Positions 54,761 to 64,000 of a stretch of DNA of 64,000 nt are shown in pieces. Position 1 is the first letter of the stretch, and the number at the start of each line of letters is the position of its first letter. The notes under the pieces are model-generated. The model did no database searches and was not told the DNA's origin. It worked only from the letters and a program-made list of their open reading frames with translations. Source of the DNA: Okapia johnstoni (lineage: Eukaryota; Chordata; Mammalia; Artiodactyla; Giraffidae); contig CM044321.1 of assembly GCA_024291935.2 (NCBI GenBank), forward strand, positions 66,024,985 through 66,088,984, given 5' to 3'. The translations under genes and the position numbers were made by a program.

Positions 54761-57644
54761 CCCCTCCCTGCTTTCAGGGGGAGTACTCACATGTTGGGCT
54801 TAGTGCAGATTCTTCCATACTTATACTTTCAGTTAAGGTGAGTCAGTGCACCCAGTAAGAGGTGATCCTGCAGGAAAGTGAGTGCATACTTGGAAATTCA
54901 GAATCAAGCTTTGGGTGGAGTTATTTCTTCAGAATTTATAAGTGAAGCCCACTCACCCAGTCAAAGGCTATCAGAAGTTAAAGATCTATTAACACTTTGC
55001 CCATGTTATTATTCTTGCTGTACCCTCACCCACTGAGATTTTCCCTAAGCTCTCCAGCATCTTCAGGTGACCTCCAAGGAGACTGTTGTTACAAACAGCA
55101 TGTAGATTATTATCACTTGACTGACAAAATTGTGCTGAGAATCAAATGATTGGTGTATCCATCTGTGCTCTAGTGAAACCTGAAGAGAATCTAACCTGAA
55201 GCTGGCTATACAGGTGGTGTCCTCAGTAATACAGGACCCATGGAATGGCCTTAACCATTTGCCAACTGCTTTGTAACTCGTGTAAAACAGTACAGAATGC
55301 AAAATTGAACCAAGGAATTTTTAAGGCACCCATGAGGCTAGCAGCTACCTCCTGGTTTAAAGAATATAGAGAAGAATCAAAATGATTCTTCACTTAACAC
55401 TCACAAAGGATAATGCTTCTTTATTTTTTAAAAAAATTTCTTTCCAATGAAACATATCACTTTCTGTGCCTGCTGAAATAAAGAGCTCTCTTAGCTTGTC
55501 TCTGAGTGGGAGGCTCTTCCCACCTCCCCTGCATTTCTTCAGAACATCAGCCTGGTCACTGCCAGTGGAGCAGCCTGCCAGGACACTTAGACCTTATAAG
55601 GATCAAGAGGAGTATATTACAGCAGAAGTGCATTGTTGGGGGAGGAAAGGTGCTGTCTTTGGAGAGTAAACAATCTGCTGAAATCCCAGTAAAAAGCATG
55701 GCATCTAAAGTGAATCAGTCCAGCTCTGACAAATAAGAAAACAAGCGGAAAAAGCATGACAGTGGTGGCGGCAGGTCTTGGCCCGCTATCTGTCATCCTT
55801 GTGCCTTCCATTCTGGAGAATGATAGAAGCATACTGTTTGGGAATTTTCTGAACTTAAAAGCTACAGTTTACTCAAGTTATCTCTAATCAAATAAATAAT
55901 ATAATATATACTCCTATGTCTTAATATTTTGAAGAATTCAAATATTTTGAGTCAGATGTTGCCATGAACTAATTGAAGATGTAGGTATTGTAGTGATAAT
56001 AGTAGACAATGAAAGAGTTTCACCTTTAAAAAACCTTGTCGAACACTAAATGTTTACAGGCAGTTTTGATATTCAGAGCAGCTGGACTTGGGGAAGCCTG
56101 GCTAGAAAGAAATGTCACGTTTCTAGAAGTTGTAAAGAAAATGAACCGTATTCTTCCTTTAGCATAGCAGAATGTCCTGCTCGTGTGTTGAGTTGGGGCT
56201 GGGAGATGCCACCTCCGGCAAAGTCCCGTGCAATACACGGACTGCAGAGGCTCTGTGCCAGAGGAGTGAAGTGTTCTGTGTGGATCTAGAAAAAACTGAT
56301 CTCAGGCAATTTGCCCCTCCCTTGTGCCATACTGTTTGTGAAGATAGTTGAAAACAGAAAGTTGAAATTATTTTATTGGAAGGATCTAGTTCTATCTTAG
56401 CACAAACAGAGGTTTATCCATCCTACACAGAGGTCTCCCTCTGTAGAGCAAGGCTCGCCTCCAATACAGAGGGGGCAGAAGGTCAAGCATTCTGGGTGGT
56501 GCTGCAGATGGGGAGGTCCACTACAAGTCCTTCTTTATTATCAGAAATGAGGAGTTTTCAGGTAGGAGATAAAGCCAGATGGCTACATAAGTTTACATCC
56601 TTGGCCTTGTGCTTAGACATGCTTTTAGCATCCTAATTCTAATTTTCTTGGGATGTTATTCACATCAGGCAAGATATCTTTATTCCACGTCATTAGCTCT
56701 TTGCTCACAACAAGCTTTTTGAAGAAGACAGTGTATAGTACCTGCTCTTCTCCAGCTGCTCCCTGCTTCTACTTCCACTTATATGATCATTAATATCGTC
56801 CATGACACCAATAAAATGGAGGTGGTAGATTATCTTAGAATATTTTCAATAAATCATCTGACAACTACTGAACCTAGTCATAAATCACAAGATTATGCCT
56901 TCCCTACAGGGGAAGGCACACACAGCTATTGATTTTTATTAAGCTTGCATTAAGCACTTAGCAGAAGACAGCAGTGAATTAGTAATCACCTCAGTGTTTT
57001 TCAGGTTCATCTGAAGTGGCACGTTAGGGGAATTCCGAGACACTATATCAAATAAATGCTACGTGGTGAAGGACACAGCAGCGAAGAGAGGAGAAAGTAC
57101 ACTGAATAAGAAAAACAGGAACAATTAAATTGTAAGGAGAATAAACTGGAAAAAAACGTGGCTCCAAAGGTTGATATTGGTGTATAGCATAAAGGGAATT
57201 TGAAATTCCAAAGTGTCTTCCTTTCTTGGTAAGGTATTTGCATTTCCAGTTAAGACTGGTAGATATTAATATAAATGATTAAATCTTACCAGAAGGGTGT
57301 TAGTATGTCCCAACCTCTAGGTACTGAAACAAAACTGACTCTTAGTTAGTCAGGCGAGCACTATGCTAACTTCCACTTCCCATAACAAAGCCCTGAACGT
57401 CATACCAAGAGTGGAGAAAAATGGAACTTCATGTGCCAAGGCTTTTCTCTGCTAGCAGAAGAGAAAGGCAGTAAAAAAATTTGCTTAGTCCATCCTCTGC
57501 CCCGTAGAATCTATATTTCACAGTATAGTTTGTCATCTAGAAAGAACATGAAGGCACATAACGGAAAGGGGAAAATTTGCAACCCCTTCCCTCTTATTTT
57601 GTAATTAAAAGGTCACTTTCTCTATTCCTTCACTCACAGAATTG
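54761..57644. other. 2.9-kb stretch with no recognised repeat
   Basis: The longest interval without any recognisable repeat. GC-richer parts at 55480-55830 and 56040-56640 have several short frames on both strands (for example 55466-55669, 56050-56289, 56376-56636), none with a motif, a signal peptide or a family resemblance. No exon with consistent splice sites could be supported. Low repeat density could reflect regulatory or exonic constraint, which is inference only. Confidence 0.4.
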
Positions 57645-57870
57645 TGGTAAAGAGCCATGCTGTTTGAATTTGTACTGTAGCTCCATCATATACCAGCTGG
57701 GTGACCTTGGATAAGTTACTTGATATCTCTATGTCCTCAGTTTCCTTACCAGTAAAATATAGACAGTCCCAGCACCTACCTCTTCGGATAATTATAAAGA
57801 TGAAATGAGTTAACATTTGTAAAGGACTTAGAGCAATGCCTGGCACTTAATAAGAAATATATAAATAATG
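57645..57870 (+). mobile_element. Near full-length MIR SINE
   Basis: The best MIR in the window: GAGCCATGCTGTTTGAATTT (tRNA-like head), ACCAGCTGGGTGACCTTGGA, CTCAGTTTCCTTACCAGTAA, GATGAAATGAGTTAACATTT and GAGCAATGCCTGGCACTTAA, in consensus order. Confidence 0.9.
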
Positions 57871-57884
57871 CCTGCAAATAAATA

Positions 57885-58395
57885 AAAGAGCCTCTTATTT
57901 GCCAGACACAGATCTAGGTATGGAGACACATATGAAAGATGGAGATACGTATGGAGATACGTATGAAAAAAAAAAAAACAAAAAAACACCACCAACAACA
58001 ACAAAGTCCTGACCTCAAAGAACTTTCTAGTAGGAAAAGTAGGTGATTAAAAACAAGGCAATATATGAGTTAGGGTGATGGCTATTATGGAAATAAAAGG
58101 CAAAAGAGTGATAGGGAGTGTAGGGCTGGTTGCTGATGGTAGAGAAGATGGTCAGAGGAAGTCTTTTGGATTAGGTGACATTTTAGCAGAGATTTGAGGA
58201 AAAGGAGAGAACTATCCAGAAACTTGAGGAGAGGAAACATTCCAAGCAGAGGGAACAACACTGGTGAAGGCCTGGAGATAAGAGTGAATTTGGCCTATTA
58301 GATGAAGAGCAAAAACAGCCATAGAGGATTGAGCTAAGTGGGGGATGAGGAGAGAGATAAAGTAGTCTAAGATCATATAAGCCATGGTCAGATAA
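57885..58395 (-). mobile_element. L2-type LINE fragment, antisense
   Basis: Blocks such as TGGATTAGGTGACATTTTAG, AACATTCCAAGCAGAGGGAA and CACTGGTGAAGGCCTGGAGA near 58160-58275 belong to a common mammal-wide repeat that I place in antisense L2. An A-rich interruption with an (AAC)n-like part lies at 57966-58005. Confidence 0.55.
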
Positions 58396-58434
58396 TCTAG
58401 TTCCAGGAAATAGGCTTAATTCCTAAGTTTAAAG

Positions 58435-58818
58435 AGAGCATAAGGGCTTCCCTGGTGACTCAGTGGTAAAAAATTTCCCTGCCAATGCAGGAGACTCGGA
58501 TTCCATCCCTGGTTCAGGAAGATCCCACATGCAGTGGAGCAACTAAGCCCATGTTCCATAACAACTGAGCCTGTGCTCTAAAACCCAGAAGCTGCAATTA
58601 CTGAGCCCATGTGCTGCAACTACTGAAGCCCACATGCCCTAGATCCCATGCTCTGAAACAGTGAAAACCACCACAGTGAGAAGCCTGTGCACCACAATTA
58701 AAGAGTAAACACCGCTCACTACAACTGGAGAAAAACCCTCACACCGGAACAAAGACCCAGTGCAGCCCAAAATAAATAAAATAAATAATTAAAATTACAA
58801 AAAAAAAAAAGAACATAA
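58435..58818 (+). mobile_element. CHR-1-type SINE with TSD
   Basis: A full cetartiodactyl SINE: tRNA-like head GGGCTTCCCTGGTGACTCAG at 58444, TGCAGTGGAGCAACTAAGCC, the repetitive 'tgagcc...ctgcaa' body and AGACCCAGTGCAGCCCAAAA, followed by an (AAATA)n and A-run tail ending near 58809. The direct repeats AGAGCATAA (58435-58443) and AGAACATAA (58810-58818) differ at one base. Confidence 0.93.
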
Positions 58819-58884
58819 CAGTCAACTCCATTCCAAGGGTATATGTTGTCATCCTTTCGTTTCACTAGATTTTATTTACTTTAA

Positions 58885-59126
58885 AACAAAGGAGTAAGTG
58901 GAACTAACCCAATTGTCCATTGACAGAAGACTAGATAAACAAAATGTGGTGTATACATTCAGCCTTAAAAATAAAGGAAATTGTGACACATGCTACAACA
59001 TGGAAAACCTTGACAACACTATGTTAAGAGAAATAAGTGAGACACAAAAGAGAGATACTGAACGATTCCACTCACAATAAGCTGTCACATTCACAGAAGT
59101 GAACAGTCAAATCCATAGAATTTGAG

Positions 59127-59128
<2 letters not shown>
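58885..59128 (+). mobile_element. Old L1 3' end
   Basis: ACCCAATTGTCCATTGACAG, ACAAAATGTGGTGTATACAT, CATGCTACAACATGGAAAAC and CACTATGTTAAGAGAAATAA match the last part of L1M ORF2 in sense, ending near the GT microsatellite. Confidence 0.85.

Positions 59129-59157
<29 letters not shown>
59129..59157. repeat. (GT)14 microsatellite
   Basis: An uninterrupted GT run of 29 bp, followed by a GA-rich tract (AATGAGAGAGAGAAATAAAG). Confidence 0.97.
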
Positions 59158-59161
<4 letters not shown>

Positions 59162-60804
59162 AGAGAGAGAAATAAAGAGAGACAGAGGTTGCAAGAATTT
59201 CTTTGAGGCAAAAATGTAGCTTGAAAAATGTCCTGGAAGTGATTCTGATGTCCTCCCAGCCCCTCAGCAGGGTGCAACATTTTCTTCTCACATCTCTGTC
59301 TGGTGAGAGGGAAGCACACACCTTGTCATTTCACAAAATGTTCAGTTCTAGCTCAGTGCCCACATCTGGTGTTTTCTTAGCTCTCATGCTTACTTTGTTG
59401 TTTAGAGTGACTTGTTCTTAGTCATGCCTTCAGGTGGCTCAGGGGACATATCTCAGATTCTCTTTCTGGATCACTACCTAGTCCAGTCACCTGACCCATG
59501 GATTCCAAACATCAGAAGTACTCATGCCAGTATAAAAACATTGTACCATTTCTGCTTAAGGCTCTTGATTTTTTCTGTCAGACAGTCAGTCAGTCAGTCT
59601 TTCTCTCTCTCAACTTAATAACAGAAGAGAACTTTACTTCAGTCTTCTTTGTTTAGGGGAAAACACATCCTTTTTTTGACTTTTGTTTTGTTTTTTTTTT
59701 TTAAAAAAAAGACTTTAAAAGGAAATAATTCAGTTGAGGAAAGAGTTATGTCAGCTGATATCTAGTTCCTTTTTATCCTGTTTGAATCTGCTACTTACCA
59801 AGACGTCTTTTATAGTACTTTTGTATAGTTTCTTCATGTGTATCACAGGAGCCATTAAGATGTATTTTCTTCTATCTAGGAAAAGCGTACCTCATTATTA
59901 TCAATTTCAGCTATGAAAACCCAGCAATCACCAGTCTCTTCTGATTATTACCGCTCATCAATAACACTAGCTGTTAAACTAATTAAAGATGAAAGTTTGT
60001 TTATGACTCAAGAGGTCTGAAGAGAAACATGTAATAGAATATCCCTATTAATCACACTTAAAGTAACTGTAGAATCCAAGGGAGCAAAAAGAGAAAAGTT
60101 TTAACCAGAATTTACATAGAAAATTGAACCACTGAGCTGGTATGATTTTCTTATCCATATAGCAAATGAAGATTAATCGGTGTTTTGGCTCCCTTTATGA
60201 AATATTTAATATGTTCATGAATTCTAAAAGTGTATAAAGCAGCAGTCTGTATCCTGTAGTTTGATACCCAGCTAGACTGAAGCTTTGTTGAGGGACAGCA
60301 ACCTTCAGCATGATGACTATTTTCACCATGACAATGCACACACTTGCAATCATGTCTAGGTTCAGCTTCTTATTAATGACAAAATTTATCACAAAATGTT
60401 TATTTCTGGACTATTGCATTTCTTTTTAAAAAATCCCATGGAATCTATGAGCTAATGAAAGATAAATCCTCAGAAGTATGTGGTATAAAAAGTATTTTTA
60501 CTATGAGGATGAATATCCATGATAAAAAGAATTTTCAGAATAGTTTATTCTCTTGCTTGCTTGCCAGGCATTCCCTTGGCCTCTGAACAAATTATCCTTA
60601 AAACAATTAGTTTAGAAAACACATAACTCCCACACAATCATTTCTAATATAAACACAAATAAAATCTGCCATTATTACGAAAGAATTAAAGCTAAGTGAC
60701 TTTTTTTTTAACAATCACAATACACAATGAAGCAAACCACTAAATCCTATTTCAGGGAATTCAATTACATCGCTTTTAAAAGTTATTTCATTTAATAGGT
60801 AGCT
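59158..60804. other. Repeat-poor stretch
   Basis: It holds a short (CAGT)4 at 59583-59599 and T/A runs at 59690-59710. No dispersed repeat or exon was recognised. Confidence 0.45.
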
Positions 60805-61159
60805 ATTGCTGAGAGTCCCTTGGACTGCAAGGAGATCCAATCAATCCATCCTAAAGGAGATCAGTCCTGGGTGTTCATTGGAAGGACTGATGTTGAAGCT
60901 GAAACTCCAATACTTTGGCCACCTCATGAGAAGAGTTGACTCATTGAAAAAGATCCTAATGCTGGGAAGGATTGGGGGCAGGAGGAGAAGGGGATGACAG
61001 AGGATGAGATGGTTGGATGGCATCACCAACTCGATGGACATGGGTTTGGGTAGACTCCGGGAGTTGGTGATGGACAGGGACGCCTGGCGTGCTGCGATTC
61101 ATGGGGTCGCAAAGAGTCGGACACGACTGAGTGACTGAACTGAACTGAACTGATTGCTG
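60805..61159 (+). mobile_element. BovB LINE 3' end with short TSD
   Basis: Element about 60812-61152: GAGAGTCCCTTGGACTGCAA, GGACTGATGTTGAAGCTGAA, GGATGAGATGGTTGGATGGC, then GGGTCGCAAAGAGTCGGACA and a GAACTGAACTGAACTGA tail. It encodes the BovB C-terminus in frame for about 63 codons (to 60997). The 7-bp repeat ATTGCTG at 60805-60811 and 61153-61159 is a plausible TSD. Confidence 0.93.
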
Positions 61160-61870
61160 TTTTAAGAACTAAAATTTTTATGCTGTGCTCTCTACCCTAA
61201 AATTTAGAAACAACTTGTTCCTAAAGTGAACTATAAAAGGTCACTTGTTTCAAATATTATTTTTTACATTTTTTGATGCCATTGCTATCTTGTTAGTAAT
61301 GATTATAAACACCTGTGTGCAAAACGCTATAGGAGAAGCGTTTTGAGTAGGGTACTATCTACCTTCTAGCTACATATACTTTACTATTCCTATAATTTTC
61401 TAATATTTATTCAATTTATGAAAACATGAATGTCTTTGTACTGTTAGGCTTATTAAAGATTTTGATTGCATGACTAAAAGATCTATCATTTGGCTATTCC
61501 AGTCCAATACTTTTATTCAGAACTCAAAGAAGTCATGTTAACTACTCACTGATTTTTGGATGTCAAAAAGGTGGAAAAATAGAAGATATATAAAAGATGA
61601 TTAAATCATGATCCATAAATATCTTGAGGTGTTGGAACAATGGGCCATAAACCAATATGATGAAATTTAATAGGGATAAATATAAGCACAGAGAAGTCAT
61701 CAGTGGGTGTTGATTGCTATATAAGGTGATCAAATATTGGCTTGTGTTTTTGTTAAGGTTCTCCAAGAAACTGACATCAAGATGAAATTAAACTTGCAAG
61801 GATGTTATAGAAGAAAAGTCCCATGAGAAAAAATGGGGGAAGGGGGGGCTGGGAAAGCTTGGCAGAGCTA

Positions 61871-61872
<2 letters not shown>
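61160..61872. other. No recognised gene or repeat
   Basis: AT-rich. Confidence 0.5.

Positions 61873-61917
<45 letters not shown>
61873..61917. repeat. (GT)n microsatellite, about 22 units
   Basis: The longest dinucleotide tract in the window, uninterrupted for about 45 bp; likely polymorphic. Confidence 0.98.
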
Positions 61918-61918
<1 letters not shown>

Positions 61919-61984
61919 TTAAGATTGATTCTGGGTCATTTTGATAGAACATGTTAATCTTATTTTTTAACCTTTGGATCTTTT

Positions 61985-63130
61985 CTTTTTAAATCAACTT
62001 TACTGAAGTACTATTTACATGTACTGAAAAGCACTCATTTTAGTATACATCTTGATGAGCTTTGACAATTGTATCTCCCATGTAACCACCGTCACAATCA
62101 AGAATAACCATCCAAAAAGTTGCCTGGTGCCATTTTGCAGATATTTTCCCCACTTCAGTCGCTGCCCCAGGCAATCAGTAATCTGCCTTGTTCTACTGTA
62201 AATTAATTACACCTATGCTAGAGTTTTATATAGGCAAAATCACATAGAATGTTCTGTCCTGGTTCTGGCTTTCTTACATAATGTTCTGGAGATCAGTTGT
62301 GTTTTTTTCATTTATGAGGTATCTGTTCCTTTTTCTTTCTTGAGAAGTATTTCCTTCTATACATCGTCTACAGCTTGTGTATCCACTCACCTGTCAATGG
62401 ACTTTTGAGTTCCCTATTTGAGACTATTATGAATAAATCTGCTGTGAACATTCATTTAAATGTCTTTGCAAGGATATAGGTTTTCATTTCTCTTGGGTAA
62501 ATATCAAAGAGTGAAACTGCTGAGTCATGTTTTAAGTGTATATGAAAACTGCCAGGGCACTTTATAGAGTGTTTGTGTTCTTTATATCTTCCCTGCAATA
62601 TATGATCATTTCAGGTGCTGCACATCATCACTAACACTTGTGTGCACTGGTATCTCTTTGTGATTTTAGTTTGAAATTTCCTGATACAGATGATATTGAA
62701 CATTTTTTAATGTGCTAAGTGATTATTTGCAATAATAATCCTTTTTTTGTGATGTGTTTGTTCAAATCTTTTGTCCTTTTTAAATTGGATTCTTGTCTTT
62801 TTAATTAGTGAGTTAAGTAGTTCTTACATATTCTGCATATGTATCTTCAGATATACATACCTTGAATATTTTTTCACTCAGTGGCTTGTATTTTTTTAAC
62901 ACTGTTTCAGAGAAGAGGAATTTAATTTTGATGATGAAATTCAGTTATTCAATTTTCATACAGTTCATGTTTTTGTGTTCTGAGATTCCTTTCCTATCCT
63001 AAAAAACATCTTTATTTTATATTGTCTTCTAAAAGTGTTATAGTTTGAGCTGTTATATTGTATTCATTTTTGTGAATGTCATGAGGTAATGTCAAGGTTA
63101 ATTTTTTCCATATAGATATGTAGTCCTTTC
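61985..63130 (-). mobile_element. Old L1 3' portion, antisense
   Basis: Over 1.1 kb of continuous antisense L1M: ATCTTGATGAGCTTTGACAA, ATGTAACCACCGTCACAATC, GGCAAAATCACATAGAATGT, ATCCACTCACCTGTCAATGG, GAAACTGCTGAGTCATGTTT, TTGTTCAAATCTTTTGTCCT and TGTTATAGTTTGAGCTGTTA. All frames are broken. Confidence 0.9.
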
Positions 63131-63571
63131 AGGATGAATATTAGTACTAATTGTTAAAGCAGGACAAGCCTGAAAGTATTTCCAAGAAGAAAACTGTGGG
63201 TGATTGTAGAGTTCAATTTACCTAGTTCCCTTCTCTCAGGGATCGCAGGCTTATACTATTTCCTCTGTATTGTCTGAAACACTGATTTTATAAATTTTGT
63301 CCAATTTTCCTTGTTTACAATGAGATAATAAACCCAGTACCAGTTACCTCAGCATGATAAAGGCAGATGTCCTTGTTTTTGTTTGTTTGTTTTCATTTTC
63401 AACAACTTCTGAAACAGTCTTCAAAAATAATTAAGCTTTAAGTTGCATATACTTTTGCATAAAGCTAAAACTAATTGCATACATAAACTGGGACAGAATA
63501 ACAGAACACTTATATTGATACTTTTCTGAAGCAGGGATACAGTCTAAAGATGCGTTTTAGGGATGTTAACA
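63131..63571. other. No recognised gene or repeat
   Basis: It contains a GTTT-type short run at 63376-63394. Confidence 0.5.
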
Positions 63572-63934
63572 GGGTCAACTAAAGGGAAGCTAAAGGCAAA
63601 GGAGAAAAGGAAAGATATACCCATGAATGCAGAGTTCCAAAGAATTGCAAGGAGAGATAAGAAAGCCTTCCTCAGTGATCAGTGCAAAGAAATAGAGAAA
63701 AACAACAGAATGGGAAAGACTAGAGACCTCTTCAAGAAAATTAGAGATACCATGGGAACATTTCATGCAAAGATGGGCACAAAAAAGGACAGAAATGGCA
63801 TGGACCTAACAGTAGCAGAAGATATTAAGAAGAGGTGGCAAGAACACAGAAGAATTGTACAAAAAAGTTCTTCACTACTCAGACAGTCACGATGGTGTGA
63901 TCACTCACCTAGGGCCAGACATCCTGGAATGTGA
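63563..63934 (+). pseudogene. BovB ORF linker remnant
   Basis: A 123-codon frame. Residues about 5-100 match the BovB linker: KGKLKAKEKRKDIPMNAEFQ, then RIARRDKKAFLSDQCKEIEK, NNRMGKTRDLFKKIRDTMGT and MDLTVAEDIKKRWQE. A frameshift near 63842-63850 (loss of the TEELYKK frame) ends the match and the frame closes at 63934. The DNA still matches BovB after this point. The homologous part of the copy at 11.4-11.8 kb is in frame over the same region, so the frameshift is specific to this copy. Confidence 0.83.
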
Positions 63935-64000
63935 AGTCAAGTGGGCCTTAGGAAGCATCACTACGAACAAAGCTAGTGGAGATGATGGAGTTCCAGTTGA
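63572..64000 (+). mobile_element. BovB LINE, internal part, runs off the window
   Basis: It starts at about 63577 in the lysine-rich linker (GAAGCTAAAGGCAAAGGAGA), passes GAATGGGAAAGACTAGAGAC and continues to the window end at AAAGCTAGTGGAGATGATGG, just before the first reverse-transcriptase block. The copy very probably extends beyond 64000. Confidence 0.93.

Noticed and set aside
55506..55736. Possible coding exon around ATG at 55698
   Set aside because: The frame stops after 12 codons and there is no consistent splice or homology signal.
59091..59321. His-Thr repeat frames
   Set aside because: They are translations of the GT microsatellite in reverse.

Overview
The window looks like intergenic or intronic DNA from a ruminant, most likely a bovid such as cattle, sheep or goat. 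The evidence is its repeat content: many BovB (RTE-clade) LINE 3' ends with GAACT-repeat tails, tRNA-derived Bov-tA SINEs, dimeric BOV-A2 SINEs with (AGC)n tails, cetartiodactyl CHR-type SINEs and ruminant L1 3' ends. Older mammalian layers (L2, MIR, L1M and half-L1-type elements, one MER20) lie beneath them. I found no host protein-coding exon, no tRNA or other structural RNA gene, no CRISPR array and no bacterial or phage gene. The only long open frames that I can assign are decayed BovB reverse-transcriptase remnants.

Layout. 1-2.1 kb: L2, a Bov-tA, (TA)n repeats and an MIR split by a Bov-tA. 2.1-6 kb: a possible retrocopy 3' end, an L1 tail and AT-rich DNA. 6.1-7.8 kb: a SINE cluster (CHR, Bov-tA, BOV-A2 nested beside a BovB tail, MIR, Bov-tA). 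8.6 kb: MER20. 10.3-12.2 kb: BOV-A2 and a BovB copy with an inverted 5' part. 12.7 kb: a 39-bp minisatellite. 13-17.5 kb: MIR, L2, L1 and Bov-tA pieces. 17.9-22.5 kb: two half-L1-like elements carrying nested L1, BovB, CHR and Bov inserts. 23-27.2 kb: L2 and MIR. 27.8-31.7 kb: two BovB 3' ends around a repeat-poor 2.4 kb. 32-35 kb: L1 pieces, a Bov-tA and a split L2. 36-42.9 kb: a few SINEs and L2 fragments in repeat-poor DNA. 43-45.2 kb: an internally deleted BovB and a short tail. 46.3-48.6 kb: L2, MIR and an L1 carrying two SINEs. 50-54.1 kb: a Bov-tA and a 2.1-kb BovB inside an older L1. 54.6-61.2 kb: MIR, L2, a CHR-1 SINE, an L1 end, microsatellites and a BovB end. 62-64 kb: an old L1 and a BovB that runs off the right edge.

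There is no operon or pathway. What the window does record well is insertion order: many elements have readable target-site duplications (TSDs) and several are nested. The best finds are the 5'-inverted BovB at 10.6-12.15 kb with a perfect 12-bp TSD, the recent 39-bp minisatellite at 12.67 kb, and the internally deleted BovB at 43.0-43.9 kb with a perfect 10-bp TSD. I did not find a new biological system. Repeat family names come from remembered consensus patterns and could not be checked against a library.
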